Shown here piece by piece: positions 1-10,570 of a DNA stretch of 64,000 nt. The stretch lies in contig SAXG01000017.1 of the NCBI GenBank assembly GCA_012932865.1, forward strand, positions 682,001-746,000, written 5' to 3'. Below the pieces are notes generated by a model. It saw only the letters and a list, made by a program, of their open reading frames with translations. It did not search any database and was not told the DNA's origin. The position numbers and the translations under genes are program-made. Within the stretch, counting starts at the first letter, position 1; each line of letters begins with the position of its first letter. This stretch comes from Amylostereum areolatum (Eukaryota > Basidiomycota > Agaricomycetes > Russulales > Stereaceae).

Positions 1-2
1 CA

Positions 3-128
3 ATTCAACAAGGCCAGCAGCGGCCCGATGGTGCGGACGATGACGACGACGACGACGTTCCCGATCTCGTGGAGAGCTTCGATGTGGAGGAACAGCAGAA
101 GGACAGCAAGCTCGAAGAGCTCAACTAA
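3..128 (+). CDS. EGD1: Nascent polypeptide-associated complex beta subunit, C-terminus (partial)
   Basis: Only the last 41 codons are in the window; the gene enters from the left edge in frame 3 and ends at a TAA. The tail has IQQGQQ, a run of seven Asp, then VPDLVESFD and a charged end. This acidic D-run plus VPDLVE-type tail is the usual C-terminus of NAC-beta (BTF3/Egd1), which pairs with NAC-alpha at the ribosome exit tunnel and shields nascent chains. The conserved NAC domain would lie upstream and cannot be checked. Identification rests on the tail alone, so another acidic-tailed protein is possible though less likely. Confidence 0.7.
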   Translation: MQQGQQRPDGADDDDDDDVPDLVESFDVEEQQKDSKLEELN

Positions 129-531
129 AACGCGGGGACGAGATGTATGGGTCATGACGGTTCTGGACTGATTTATTCTTCTGTACTTCATGCTGCTTGT
201 GCCATGTCATCATACTCCACCACACCTACATCCTGTCCGCTCGCCACTGTCATACATTGTGTACTCGCATCGCGTCTGTATCTGTTATTTTCCTGTTTTC
301 TGCTTAGCCCCTGGTTGCTCTGGACGCGTGGACGCGTATGGCGCCGACAATGCGGCTCGCATTAGGTAAACATGTGACTGTACAGTAACCCCTCAAACTG
401 GCGGCGCGTTGTAATTGGTCAGAGCACACTGCTACATTCGTGGAGGCTGGCGGTTACGACGTCTACGAAGCTCAGTCATACTTGAGCCTGTAGTAAGTAC
501 AATAAAATGAAGTCTCTGCCTAGTCTAAGCC
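129..531. other. Convergent intergenic region NAC-beta / PIG-S
   Basis: No gene seen. It holds the 3' ends of two converging genes. Two ACGCGT hexamers lie 8 bp apart at 324-329 and 332-337, but no gene start is near, so they are probably chance. Confidence 0.6.
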
Positions 532-2423
532 TTAGGTCTTCCTAGAGGCCTTACGCGCCTTCATCCATGCGGACCCCTCGCGGATTGCCGTCGCCATGAG
601 CGGTACCAGCATCGGTGCGAACAAAGGAGTGTAGACCGCGTACGTGTGCTCGGCTGGGAAGTAGAGAAGAGCGAGCATGCCGGGATTAAAGAAAGCGCGG
701 GATGAATGCGTAAGAGCTTTGGCAGAATACTGCAGTGCCAGTATGGGTGATACTGCGGCGATAGAATACACCTACGTACGTTCTCGCAGTGAGACTATGC
801 ATGAGGATGACTCTGGAGAGCACTCGCCTTCTCGAGTGCTGACAGAGAATCTTGAATATCACCTCTCACGTCTTGTCCAACAGGCATGTTGGGTATCTGA
901 TCTACCAATTTAGCGATGCTCTTCAGAGTTTCCTGGCTGCCCGCCAAATTTTCCATTGCTCGCTGACGGTAAAGAGTGTCGAGTTGCCAGTCGGTGAGGG
1001 GCGATGATAAATCAGAGAGCGGCAGGCCCGGAGGAAGCTCAGACACTCCGAGTAACGTCAAAAGTTGTTTCCGGAAGGCTATGAAAGAAGCATCCAGATC
1101 ATCGGCAGTGAAAGATTGAATGTCAGGGGAATCAAGAGGTAGATTCAGGATGACAATGCCGCCCCATTGAGGAAGAACGAAGGCATTGGACGTAGAAATC
1201 CCGACTGTTATGAGCCAAGTCAGAGTCAAAGTAACCGGATTGAAGCAGACCATTACCGTCGGGGTGAAGGATGCGCATGGGTGTATGGCGGACGGAGGGT
1301 ATGAACAAAAGGAAATGGAGGACAGGGTCGTTAGACACGCTAGACGCTGGGAATAAACATATGAGCAAACCAAAATCGGGTCGCCGAACAAAGGTTAACA
1401 CACCAAGGCTCCACTCTGCAGAGTTGACAAACACTTTGAGGTCGTCTTCCACCAGTCCATGCGCAGTGCCCTCTCCGTCGGAAACGAGAACTGGATCGAA
1501 AGCCAGCGGCGAATGAAAATGAACCTGGCTTTCGATCGTGAAGTTGTGGAGCTGGGACATGCGACGCAGGACAGGTGACATATGACCTGGTTTACAATGT
1601 CAGTAAAGTTAAAACATGACCGAATATCAACGCGCACGAGAGATCGCCCTCTGAATGTCCCAACCTGCAATAGCCTTGCCAGATGCGGCGTCTTCGTTCA
1701 ACAGAGTGAACGACAAACGATATCGAGGTGCATACTTCGCAACCAAATGCTCGCAATGCCCAGAAGCACCGCCGTGAAGTTCGCAGGGATGAATATGGAG
1801 AAAGAAGCTGAGACACGATGCCTGGAGCAGAGCCCGCTGTTCAACGCAAGGCGGATTGGGTAAACGTTTCCAGCGACAATAGGGTGTTACGCACCGAGGG
1901 AAGAAGGAACAGAGAGTCTTCTAGATTCGACAATGGGGAAATCAGCGTCAGTTACTATATCAATCGTATAGTCTTCTTCGCCGCCTGGATGTTTCTACAG
2001 TCTGGGTAAATTCGTAGGCTGCTCGGTACATAACCAAGTCGCACTCACCGGTGTATGCGATGTATCAACCTGAACCTCAATTCCACCAACACTTTGTAAC
2101 GCGCTCTCGATATCGCCCGCTAACGCATTTATGTCGACTGCGGACGCATCCGCTTGCAATCGAAGACGGACTGGAAAGTGAACCTGAAATGCTTTGTTAG
2201 GGCGACTACACAAGACGAGGAGCCTGCGCACCTCTTTTCCCGATTGTGAGTCTATTCGGGAAAGGGGGAGTGCAAGGCGTTCAATGCTAGTGGTGGACCA
2301 CCAGAGAGGAACAGCAAGTAAGACAATGGCCCAATAGGACGCCAAAATGGCCCTGCGGATGCGAGGTTGCTCAAAAGAAAGAGTAGACGGGTCTTTCAAC
2401 CTCTCTGTAGTACCATCACTCAT
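532..2423 (-). CDS. GPI17: GPI transamidase component PIG-S (Gpi17-like)
   Basis: A spliced gene on the minus strand, intact in every exon I could join. The N-terminus MSDGTTERLKD leads to a first membrane segment (ILASYWAIVLLAVPLWW) followed by STTSIERLALP, the signature just after TM1 in PIG-S. The luminal part keeps YAPRYRLSFTLLNEDAASG and HNFTIESQVHFHSPLAFDP, typical of the family. A C-terminal hydrophobic segment (YTPLFAPMLVPLMATAI) and a short basic tail end the protein. PIG-S belongs to the ER GPI-transamidase complex that attaches GPI anchors to proteins. The start at 2423 is chosen because the protein then opens with a short cytosolic tail before TM1; an upstream in-frame Met at 2504 gives an extra stretch without family similarity. 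Confidence 0.88.
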
Positions 2424-2751
2424 ATTCGTAGACACGAATGAGCGTGAAACTGGAAGGAAATGTGGGACGGGATGCCTGCAAGTCGTCGGTCGATGGTGAT
2501 TCAATCAGTGGCCTCACGCCTGGCCCAGTGGCCCTGAGCCTCATTGTGTGGCTGAGGTTTGTCGGAGTTTGAACATCTGTGGCGTCTCCTTGTTCGCTGC
2601 TACATCGAACTTCTCTTTCCTTCCCTCCATTTCATCTCTGTCTCCTTGCTAGAGCATCGGCTGTGCGCTCAGGAATACAAACCAACGCTCTTTCCCCTAG
2701 AATCTATCATTATTCTGAAGTCTCAATCATTCATATTCGCTGGCTCCAAGT
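2424..2751. promoter_or_regulatory. Shared promoter region PIG-S / SNT1
   Basis: A 328-bp divergent intergenic region carrying both promoters and leaders. The strand toward SNT1 is pyrimidine-rich (TTCCTTCCCTCC-type). No TATA box is obvious. Confidence 0.5.
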
Positions 2752-5700
2752 ATGTCCTACGGCAACTCCTACAGCAACCTCGACAACTCACCATGTAACG
2801 CGCAAGCCCCGCCCGCGGAGATCAGAATGGGCAGCTCACAATATCAGGACTATGATGTGCGCTAATTTTCCGCCGTTACTCCCGCCGTCTGCTAAGGGCC
2901 ATTTCGCGACTTAGCGGGTTTCGCAAATATCGGAGCCTCGCAGACCCCCGAGCCCTGGGCCTTCTCGGTCTTATCCGTCCTATGATCGCTATGTTCCAGG
3001 TCACGATGAAGTCTCACATGGTGGCGAATATCTCGATAAATACAAGTCAACTTCGTGGCGTCATTCTACTCGGCACAGAGGGTTTTCAGGCGACCATTAC
3101 GAGCCTCCCGATGCTGAAGAGTGGCCTCGTTCCAATAATACCCGTTCCCCCCCATATAAGCAAGGCCAACAGGATCCCAAAGACAGTCACGACTCTGGGT
3201 CGTGGGACCGTCGTGATACGATGGCTGCGAGGATGTTTGAACCTTCTGCCGCCTGGAAGCAGACGCATGTGTATGCTTTCTCCTTCATCCCCCTCATGAT
3301 AAATCGGAATTTACCCTTTTGAATTTATAGCCCTGGTAGCTCTCGTGATGAACGCTATCTTGATCGTCGAGGAAGAACTTCTCGGGAGATCTCCCCAGAT
3401 GGACGATCTCGAGATATACACCCCTACCCCTACCACGGAGACTCCTATAGACACCACCCCTCCACGCGCAACAACCTCGAGAACGTGCATTACTCTCGAC
3501 CGGCTGATTGCTATCGCCCCGATTATGACGAAGGGGATCCTCGAGGTTCTCCCTACGCCCCTGACGGGCGTTCGGGCACTGGCAACAACAGGAGACGTCC
3601 TGCCCGCTCACCACATCGCCCTCGTGCCGCGTTCGGAGGCTCCCATTATGAGCCCGATGATCGCTCTTACAGCGGATCCCCTTCGTCCAGTCGCGCTTCT
3701 TCGCCCACGTCCCCGCGTCGATTTCGCCGCGATAATAGGGATGGCTCTCTTTCCCCTCGATCGTCTCGCTCCGGCGGGCGCGCAGGAAGGGTTTCCCGCA
3801 GGGCAAGGAGTCGCTCGGGATCCATATCTTCCGCCGACTCTCGTTCTTATCCTCCAGTTAAACCTAGGTCAAATCTTCCTGTACGTCGCGATGCATCAGG
3901 TCCTCATTATGGCGGTATAACAACCGCTCCCCTTTCGGTGAATACATCTGTCTCCACGCGTTTTCACTCCGACTTCCCTAGTCCCGCATCGACCAGCCAC
4001 CCCCCCATGCACCCGTCGTTGCCTGCACGCCCCATACCTTCCGGGAGTAGTACAGTGCGAGATCGCACTTATATGAAAGCAGAACAACCAGGCCCCGCAT
4101 CTCCTCCCATTCCTAGATCCTATGTAGGCGCATATACTCGGGGTCAGCTTCTATATATCTGGATGTTACTTGCCCTGCTGATGTTTTGATTTCGACTTAT
4201 AGACGGTGACAGTTTGGTTCCTCGGGATCTGGTGTATCGTCTTCCATTCAAGAAGAAAACCCGCCGCGGAGGACAACATCGAAAGCACTGGAGAGTGCGG
4301 GATCCCGATACGTCACCTCGGGACGTTTTCTCAAATGATCTCAGTTCCAACACTGGAGACACAAGATCGAGCATGCCTGCATATCACGGCGCTGATGAAT
4401 CTCACTCAATACACCCGTTACCCTCATTGTCACCGGCAATTCGAAGTCGTGACCTGCCCGGAGCCTTCGCCCAATCCCCGAAATCGTCTTCACAGTCGAA
4501 ATTATCCCCAGAATCGCCCCCTATGACGCCGGAAAAATCTCTTTTGCAAGTCACACTGGTGGAGGAAACGTCAGACAGCCTTCCAGCGGCGTTGCCTTCT
4601 TCCCCTGTTTCATCAGCCCTACGTTCACCCAGTCTTCAAACCCCATCTCCTCCCCAGCTTCCTCCGGAGGTAGTCGTCGCTCGCCCACACCTCGATGAAA
4701 CAGAACTCCCGGTGATACCAGTCCGCCAGAGCTCGCCAGAGGTGAAGGTCGCGGACATCGTCCAAAACAAGTGCGTTGAAGAAGAGACAAGGTTTGAAAT
4801 ACCTCGAGAAGCAGCGTCTCTTCGTGATGCTTTGCGCATTGCCATCATGGCTCGCAAGCAGTACGACCAGCAAACCCGAGAGGCGCGTGTTGGCCCTGTA
4901 ATTCTGGCTAACCGCGCTTTAGTCCAAGATCGACTCGCTGAAGAGGCGTCTACAACACTTCCCGTGCAAGAGCATACACTCGAAGAGCGAGCGCGTGAAA
5001 GGGAGGCGAAGGCGATTCCGCTGCGACCTGCTTTGGTTGATTTTGTTGCCACTCGCAAAGAAACTGTCGAGCAGAAGACGGTGAGATTGCGCAAAGAGTA
5101 TCTTCGACTTCACCATGCTTGGATTTCTCGTTGCGCCGAACTCGACGGTGTTCCTCCTGGCCATGGATCTTCAGAAGAAACCTCAGTTGTTTCTTCCAAC
5201 GGACGTACGACGCGACGGTCGGCGGCAGTCATCGGTGACGCTGTACGCTCTGACTTGGAGATGGAACAGATCATTGCTAGCTTAGGCAACGAGGATATGT
5301 TCGACCCCGCTCTCCTGGCCATCAGGAACGTTGCAAAAATTCCCGACATGATCTCAGTTACACAAGGGAGGGTGGACTATGTCTTTGATGACACAAATAA
5401 CCTTGTGGACGATCCTGCTTCATTCTACGATCCAGGTCCTGAGATGGCTGCCTGGACCGACAAGGAACAAGCGACATTCCTAGCTCAATATGCTGCTCAT
5501 CCGAAGCAGTTTGGCCTCATTGCCGAAGCCCTCCCGAACAAAACCCAGGCACAGTGTGTGCAGTTCTATTATTTGCACAAGAAGAAGCTGGTGGACTTTC
5601 GTCAGGCGGTTACGACATTTGGCCGGACAAAGAGGCGTGGTGGCAGACGCACGGCGAAAAAGAAGGGTAATGCACTGCTCGCAGACATCAGGCAGCATGA

Positions 5701-6830
5701 TGCAGAGGTATCTCGCGACTCTTCGGTGGGCCCGGCGATAAATCGGCGCAAGAGGGCGGCTGTACGGAGGAGCAACCTCCAGGTCGAACTTACACCTATG
5801 TCTACCCCGACACCGGAGCCGGAGGCCCGTCCTAAACGTCGAAGAATCAAGGCAGGAGCGACGCAAGAACAACAGGATGGCGAGGCTTCGGTAAATACTA
5901 TCGTATCTAGCTTCTGTCGTTTATCTTACTCACATCGCACAGGAGAGTGAATCTCGTCCTGCAAAAAGGACAAGACGGACGCGTAAAACGAAGGTATCCT
6001 CAGAGCTCGCAGAGCCTGATGCTGAAGATCAAACAATAACACCAGTATCGGCATCGGCATCGGCATCGGCACCGCCAAAGGCAGAGGACGGCCCTCGTCG
6101 AAAGACTGCTTCGGGACCAGTGCATTGGTCAGACGAAGATAAAGGTACGGTTGTTAACCCATTTATATCATGCCATCTATAACACCATCCCCACCACCAT
6201 CAGCTCTTTTCCTAGCTTTGCTCTCCCAGCATGGCGATGACTTCAAGCGAATCGCTGCCTCGATGCCTAATAAGGTAAGCTTGGTGACTTTCAGTAGATC
6301 GAACATCTAAACAATGCATGCGGCTCACTCTTCTATAGACCACTGTTCAAGTCAGCGCATACTACAAGGCGCACGCTGAGGAGCTTGACCTTGCTCGCGT
6401 TGCAGCTGATGCGCCCAAGCGTTCGCCTACACCGGAGGCATCGAGTAGTCGAGGTAGCTCTGCGATGGTTTTGTCGAACACGGGCCACGCATCTGCAAAC
6501 ATCGCCCCAAAGAAGGCCGTAGCCCAGGCTGAGGCAGCATGGCACCTGAGGCCGTCAGCACTTTCACCGAAACCAGACGGGGGCTGGCCAATGGTTCCAC
6601 TAGGGCCCAACCCGGTCGATTTTGCTTACTCCGCCCCTTTCCGCTCCATTCGTCCTCAAGGAGAACCCTTGATGCACATCGGCTCTCGACCTGGGACGAC
6701 TCGCCAGTCCCCGGTCACTGCGACTCAACCGTCGTACATCCCCCTCCATATACTTCCTCCCTCCCTCCCCTCTGCGACCATACCCCCTCCAGTTGGTAGC
6801 CATAATTCTCACCCACGGTCAGCCTCATAA
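2752..6830 (+). CDS. SNT1: SANT-domain corepressor, Snt1/NCoR-like
   Basis: A long spliced gene. It starts MSYGNSYSNLDNSP and runs through a Ser/Arg/Pro-rich, low-complexity N-terminal half (about 3.3-4.2 kb). Residues from about 5440 carry a SANT domain: AAWTDKEQATFLAQYAAHPK, then IAEALPNKTQAQCVQFYYLH. A second SANT domain follows across two introns: VHWSDEDKALFLALLSQHG, IAASMPNKTTVQVSAYYKAH. Paired SANT domains separated by a basic linker are the architecture of NCoR/SMRT and of yeast Snt1, scaffold of the Set3 histone-deacetylase complex. Introns follow GT-AG (for example the one joining 5892 to 5944). A (GCATCG)n tract at 6049-6074 encodes an Ala-Ser repeat. The exact number of 5' exons is inferred. 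Confidence 0.8.
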
Positions 6831-7166
6831 TTTCGAACTTTGATATCTTGCAAGTTATATATATGTCTCCACGGCCCCCAACTCGCGAGCCATTCGTATG
6901 GTGTAGATCGGTCGCCTACTATAGCTTTACCATTGAATACTGGTGCATAGTGTTTGTATCCTTATCGTGCCCACTCGTATCCTTTTACATCTATCTCATA
7001 CCATACACAATATCAAAGATTTTCTCCTAAGTCAGAAGTCTACCAAAGTGCTGGGATGCAAAATTTCTCACGGGCATGACGCGTCTGCGACGCGTCGAAG
7101 GCTCGAAGCCGGCGCGTCCACTTCTTCTTGAACAACCACGGCTTTGTCTCCCACTTCATCCACACG
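6831..7166 (+). promoter_or_regulatory. SNT1 3' region and RPA3 promoter with paired MCB boxes
   Basis: Contains the 3' region of SNT1 and the RPA3 promoter. Two ACGCGT hexamers lie at 7079-7084 and 7090-7095, about 70-90 bp before the RPA3 start codon. ACGCGT is the MluI cell-cycle box bound by MBF/DSC1 upstream of DNA-replication genes in yeasts. Occupancy here is inferred. Confidence 0.5.
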
Positions 7167-7674
7167 ATGGCAGAACACGTTTCTACCCGCGTCAACTCAG
7201 CCATGCTTGGTCAGTATCTGAAGGGTACTGTCCGAATCGTGGGAAAAGTACTGCAGGTGTTATATATCATGACCTACAGGTTAGCATTCGATTGATGTGT
7301 TGTCCTTGCGATTCTATAGGTGTCCGGTGATGTTGCGCTGGTTGAGGCATCTGATGGTGGGCAAGTGAAGGTTGTAGGAACTATGGTGTGTGGTTGTGCT
7401 CTTTTCTCGAAACTCGTCCGCTCACTTCGGTCAATAGACACAGATCAACGAACTACCTAGCCCGGGGACGTGCGTGGACATTGTGGGGACGGTGGTCGAC
7501 CCGTCGACGATACGCTACCTGCTTTGCACTGACATGGGTACCGAGCTCGGTGAGCGTCCTCTTTTCATACATGCCACCACGCCCGATCCTGACCTAGGTG
7601 TAGATTTCAAGTTGGTGGACGACGTGATCCAGCTTTCACACGATCCCCGTTTCAAAACAAGAGTATTCGCGTAG
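7167..7674 (+). CDS. RPA3: Replication protein A 14-kDa subunit (RPA3-like)
   Basis: A small OB-fold protein of about 110 residues encoded in four exons. It begins MAEHVSTRVNSAMLGQYLKG, then VRIVGKVLQ, GDVALVEASDGGQVKVV, INELPSPGTCVDIVGTVVD and ends VIQLSHDPRFKTRVFA. The order and spacing (MLGQY, VRIVGKV, a short polar strand turn, VDIVGTV) match fungal Ssb3/RPA14, the smallest subunit of the heterotrimeric ssDNA-binding complex RPA. Its length is normal for the family. It converges with the next gene, leaving only about 93 bp between stops. Two MCB boxes upstream suggest G1/S expression. Confidence 0.85.
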
Positions 7675-7767
7675 CCAAACCAACCTCTTTTCGACTACCT
7701 CCGATTGTTCTCGCAGATGTGCCCCACACCAGATGTATTTTAAAATGTACTTATACTGTTCCGTTCC

Positions 7768-10104
7768 TCAGCCAGGTCCTCCCGCTCTATTCATCTTCTT
7801 ATCATGTCCCCGTTTCCGATCGTGGTTTCCGCGGCTGGCCTTGTTCTTGTCTTTCCAGGCACGATCACGTTGTTCGGTGCCCTGCCCTTGGCCGCCACCG
7901 CGACCTCCGCGACCAGTACCGCGACCGCGACCGCGACCACCCCGACCGCGACCCTGACCCCGCGAATGTTGCTCGTGTGGCGTTCCACTTCTGCTGGGTT
8001 CGGTTGAGGATGAAGGCAGAGGTCTGTTCCCGGAAAATTCATGCTTTTGGAGCATCCTTTCCTTTTGTTTCGGCTATGGAAGGGGCACACCATTGCATAT
8101 ACCTCAATACAGGTTGAACGAATGCAGGACTTACGTTACGTTCCAGCATGCTGCGCCAGCCTTCAATTTGTTCGTCCGCCCATCCTGTAACAGGGTTTAT
8201 CACAAGTTAGATGCATCGACGTGGGTAACGCCTACCAGTCTGTTCCCTCAGAATGGCACGCTCCTTCGAACGCCTGGTCGCCGCATCCCGTTCAAAGACT
8301 TTCTGATCAGCGATATATGCCAGCTCAAGCACAGTTTCAGGGCTCATCGTTGGAGGCTTTGAGTCGTTCTCTTCGTCCTCGGATGTGCCACTCTCCTCGC
8401 CGTCTCCGTCCACACGAATGGTATCAAGATTATCGAGCTCCTCTTCAAATGCGGCGTCGTACGCCTTACCCTTATCTTGAGGGTAAGGTACGCCGAGGAA
8501 TTCGATCTCTTCTTCGGAGTCAGATGTTTCATCAGCACGTCGAAGAATATCTGCCTTCATCTGTTCCATGAATGTGCGGTCCTTCAGCACGGTGGAAGCA
8601 TCGCCGCTGGTTGAAAGGAAAGCGGATCAGAGTTTCTGATAACGAAAGGGAGGATATGAACGAACCTCTTCTTTCCAACATGGACCCTGTTCAAGTCCAT
8701 CTCTTGCTCATCGAACACATTTGCACGATCTTTCGTAAATGTGTACTCGTCCGCGTGGATGTGGGCGGGTTGCGCCATCTGATCCTGGGGTGGTGCGGTC
8801 CCATCTAGAAGGGCCTCCACCACGCGTTCTACGTTTCCATAATGCTCTAGCAGATAGCGAATATAATCCGGAGGGTGGTCGGGAAGTATCCCCTTAACTT
8901 CTGATATTTGTAGATCGAGCACATCTTGAGTAGTAGAAGAAGAGGGGCCAGATACTGTAGCTGTCGGTGTGGCGGTAGTGGCGGACGAGGTTTGATGACG
9001 ATGTCCGCGGGTGTCGATTCCAGGTGCTGCACCGGATCCAAGCAAGAATTTGAGTGCCCCAGGAGTTGACTGCCCATCGTCGTCATCCAAATTGCGCAAG
9101 GAAGCGGTGATATATTCCAGGCGGGCGTCGTCCGCCGCAGCCTTCGCAAGCGTAGTCTTCAATAGCCGCGACAAGTCGTAGGCATGTTGATAGTCTGCTA
9201 ACATCGGGCGATTCAGGAATGCGGTGGAAGGCGTTGACGATGACGCCGCGGGTGCCGCAGGAAGCTCGTGAAGAGCGAAGATGATGTCGAATGTTCGTTC
9301 CGTCTCGGCTGCGAGCGCGGGACCGGTTGCATGGGCTAGTTCATTGATGAGGGATTTGAAGAGGACATGGAACGTGTCGAGGAGCGCAACTTTGGTCTCC
9401 AAGAAGATGCGTTCCCATTCGTCCAAAGTGCGCGAGGAAGGGCCGTCTGGAGGCAGATGTAGACCACCATAGGATTGAGCAGCCGCGTTGAGGCCGGCAT
9501 CATACGCACGGGCGAGGGCGACGTGAAAGGCCTTGTTTTTTGCGAATACGCGTTGAGCACTGAGTGGGCTAGGGCGGAGGAAGCAGAAGAGGCAATGGGC
9601 AGCCTTGCGGAGGCCATAAAGGCCGGAGGATGAACCCGAAGATAACACGGCTGTGAAGGCTGGGAGTGCGGAGGTGGCGAGATCGGTAAGGAGTGAAGGG
9701 TCGGAATCAAATGTGGTGGAAAGAAGGGAGCGGAGGCGGGAGGGGTGGGCGGAGTAGGCGATTGTAAGATCGAGGAGAGTGTTGAGCGGGAGCGCGCAGG
9801 AGGCGGCTAGACGTTCAGCAAGAAGCAATGTACGTGCACGGATACTTTGTTCTTCTCTTCCTCCTGACTTGGGCTCACTGTTGGACCAGATGACGGATTG
9901 GAGGGCTTCTTGGGCCACGTCGCGAGCGTAGGACGAGACGAAGGCGATCGCGGCAGGAGTGTCGCGCTTTGGGGGCGGGAGGGCTAGGGTGTCGTGGAGA
10001 GCTCGCGACATTTTGGCGTTAAGGGTAGCGCGTTGGGACGGGGATAGACTAGAGCGTGCCCTAGAGGAAGGATAGGGTGGTAGAGGTGTTATGGCATGCA
10101 TCAT
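7768..10104 (-). CDS. CUE3: CUE-domain protein Cue3 / ASCC2-like
   Basis: A long first exon (10104-8600) starts MMHAITPLPPYPSS and is alpha-helical and Ala/Leu-rich, as in ASCC2. It contains a CUE domain: ISEVKGILPDHPPDYIRYLL, then YGNVERVVEALLDG, with the conserved Pro and di-Leu positions. Downstream exons encode an acidic segment (DETSDSEEEIEFLGVPYP) and a C-terminal RGG-type tail of (RG)n/GRG repeats ending KKMNRAGGPG. Cue3/ASCC2 binds ubiquitin on stalled ribosomes in the RQT complex (Slh1-Cue3-Rqt4), which splits collided ribosomes. The RG-rich tail probably contacts RNA (inference). It lies on the same strand as Rli1, whose stop is 467 bp upstream of this start. Confidence 0.8.
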
Positions 10105-10570
10105 TTGTGTCGACGATGGCCAGCGACGACTTCACAGAGGGTCCGAATCGCTATGTGTCTACTTATCTTCGGATGTTCGTTAGCTACCGGGCACATCATG
10201 ATTCCCCGAGTGTGGACATACTTTCAGTTGTGCAGACTGGTGTTGTGCAAGTTGTTCAGCGCGATGAATAGAGTTACTAGAGTATGTACAACTCGTTGCT
10301 CCGAAGTTGGTCTTTGTCGCGTCGCGCGAATCGACGATCATGGATTCGATCATTCATCGCAGGTAGATTACTGAGTACTATAAGTATAGTATACAACAAG
10401 TAATACGCCCTTTGTGGTTATGCCCCCCAATCATACATGCCTACCACCCTCGCATACAATTCAGCCAGCGATTACAGGGGCCCTTGGCCCGCAGCATAGG
10501 GCTACATCCGCCTAGTCTACACTCCGTTGTACACGGCGGAAACGTACTACATGCGACACACCAAGTCCAT
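10105..10570. other. Intergenic region CUE3 / RLI1
   Basis: Upstream region of CUE3 and 3' region of RLI1. No gene recognised; short ORFs here show no family similarity. Confidence 0.5.

Noticed and set aside
324..337. Two ACGCGT (MCB-like) hexamers 8 bp apart
   Set aside because: They lie between two convergent genes with no start codon near, so a promoter role is not supported.
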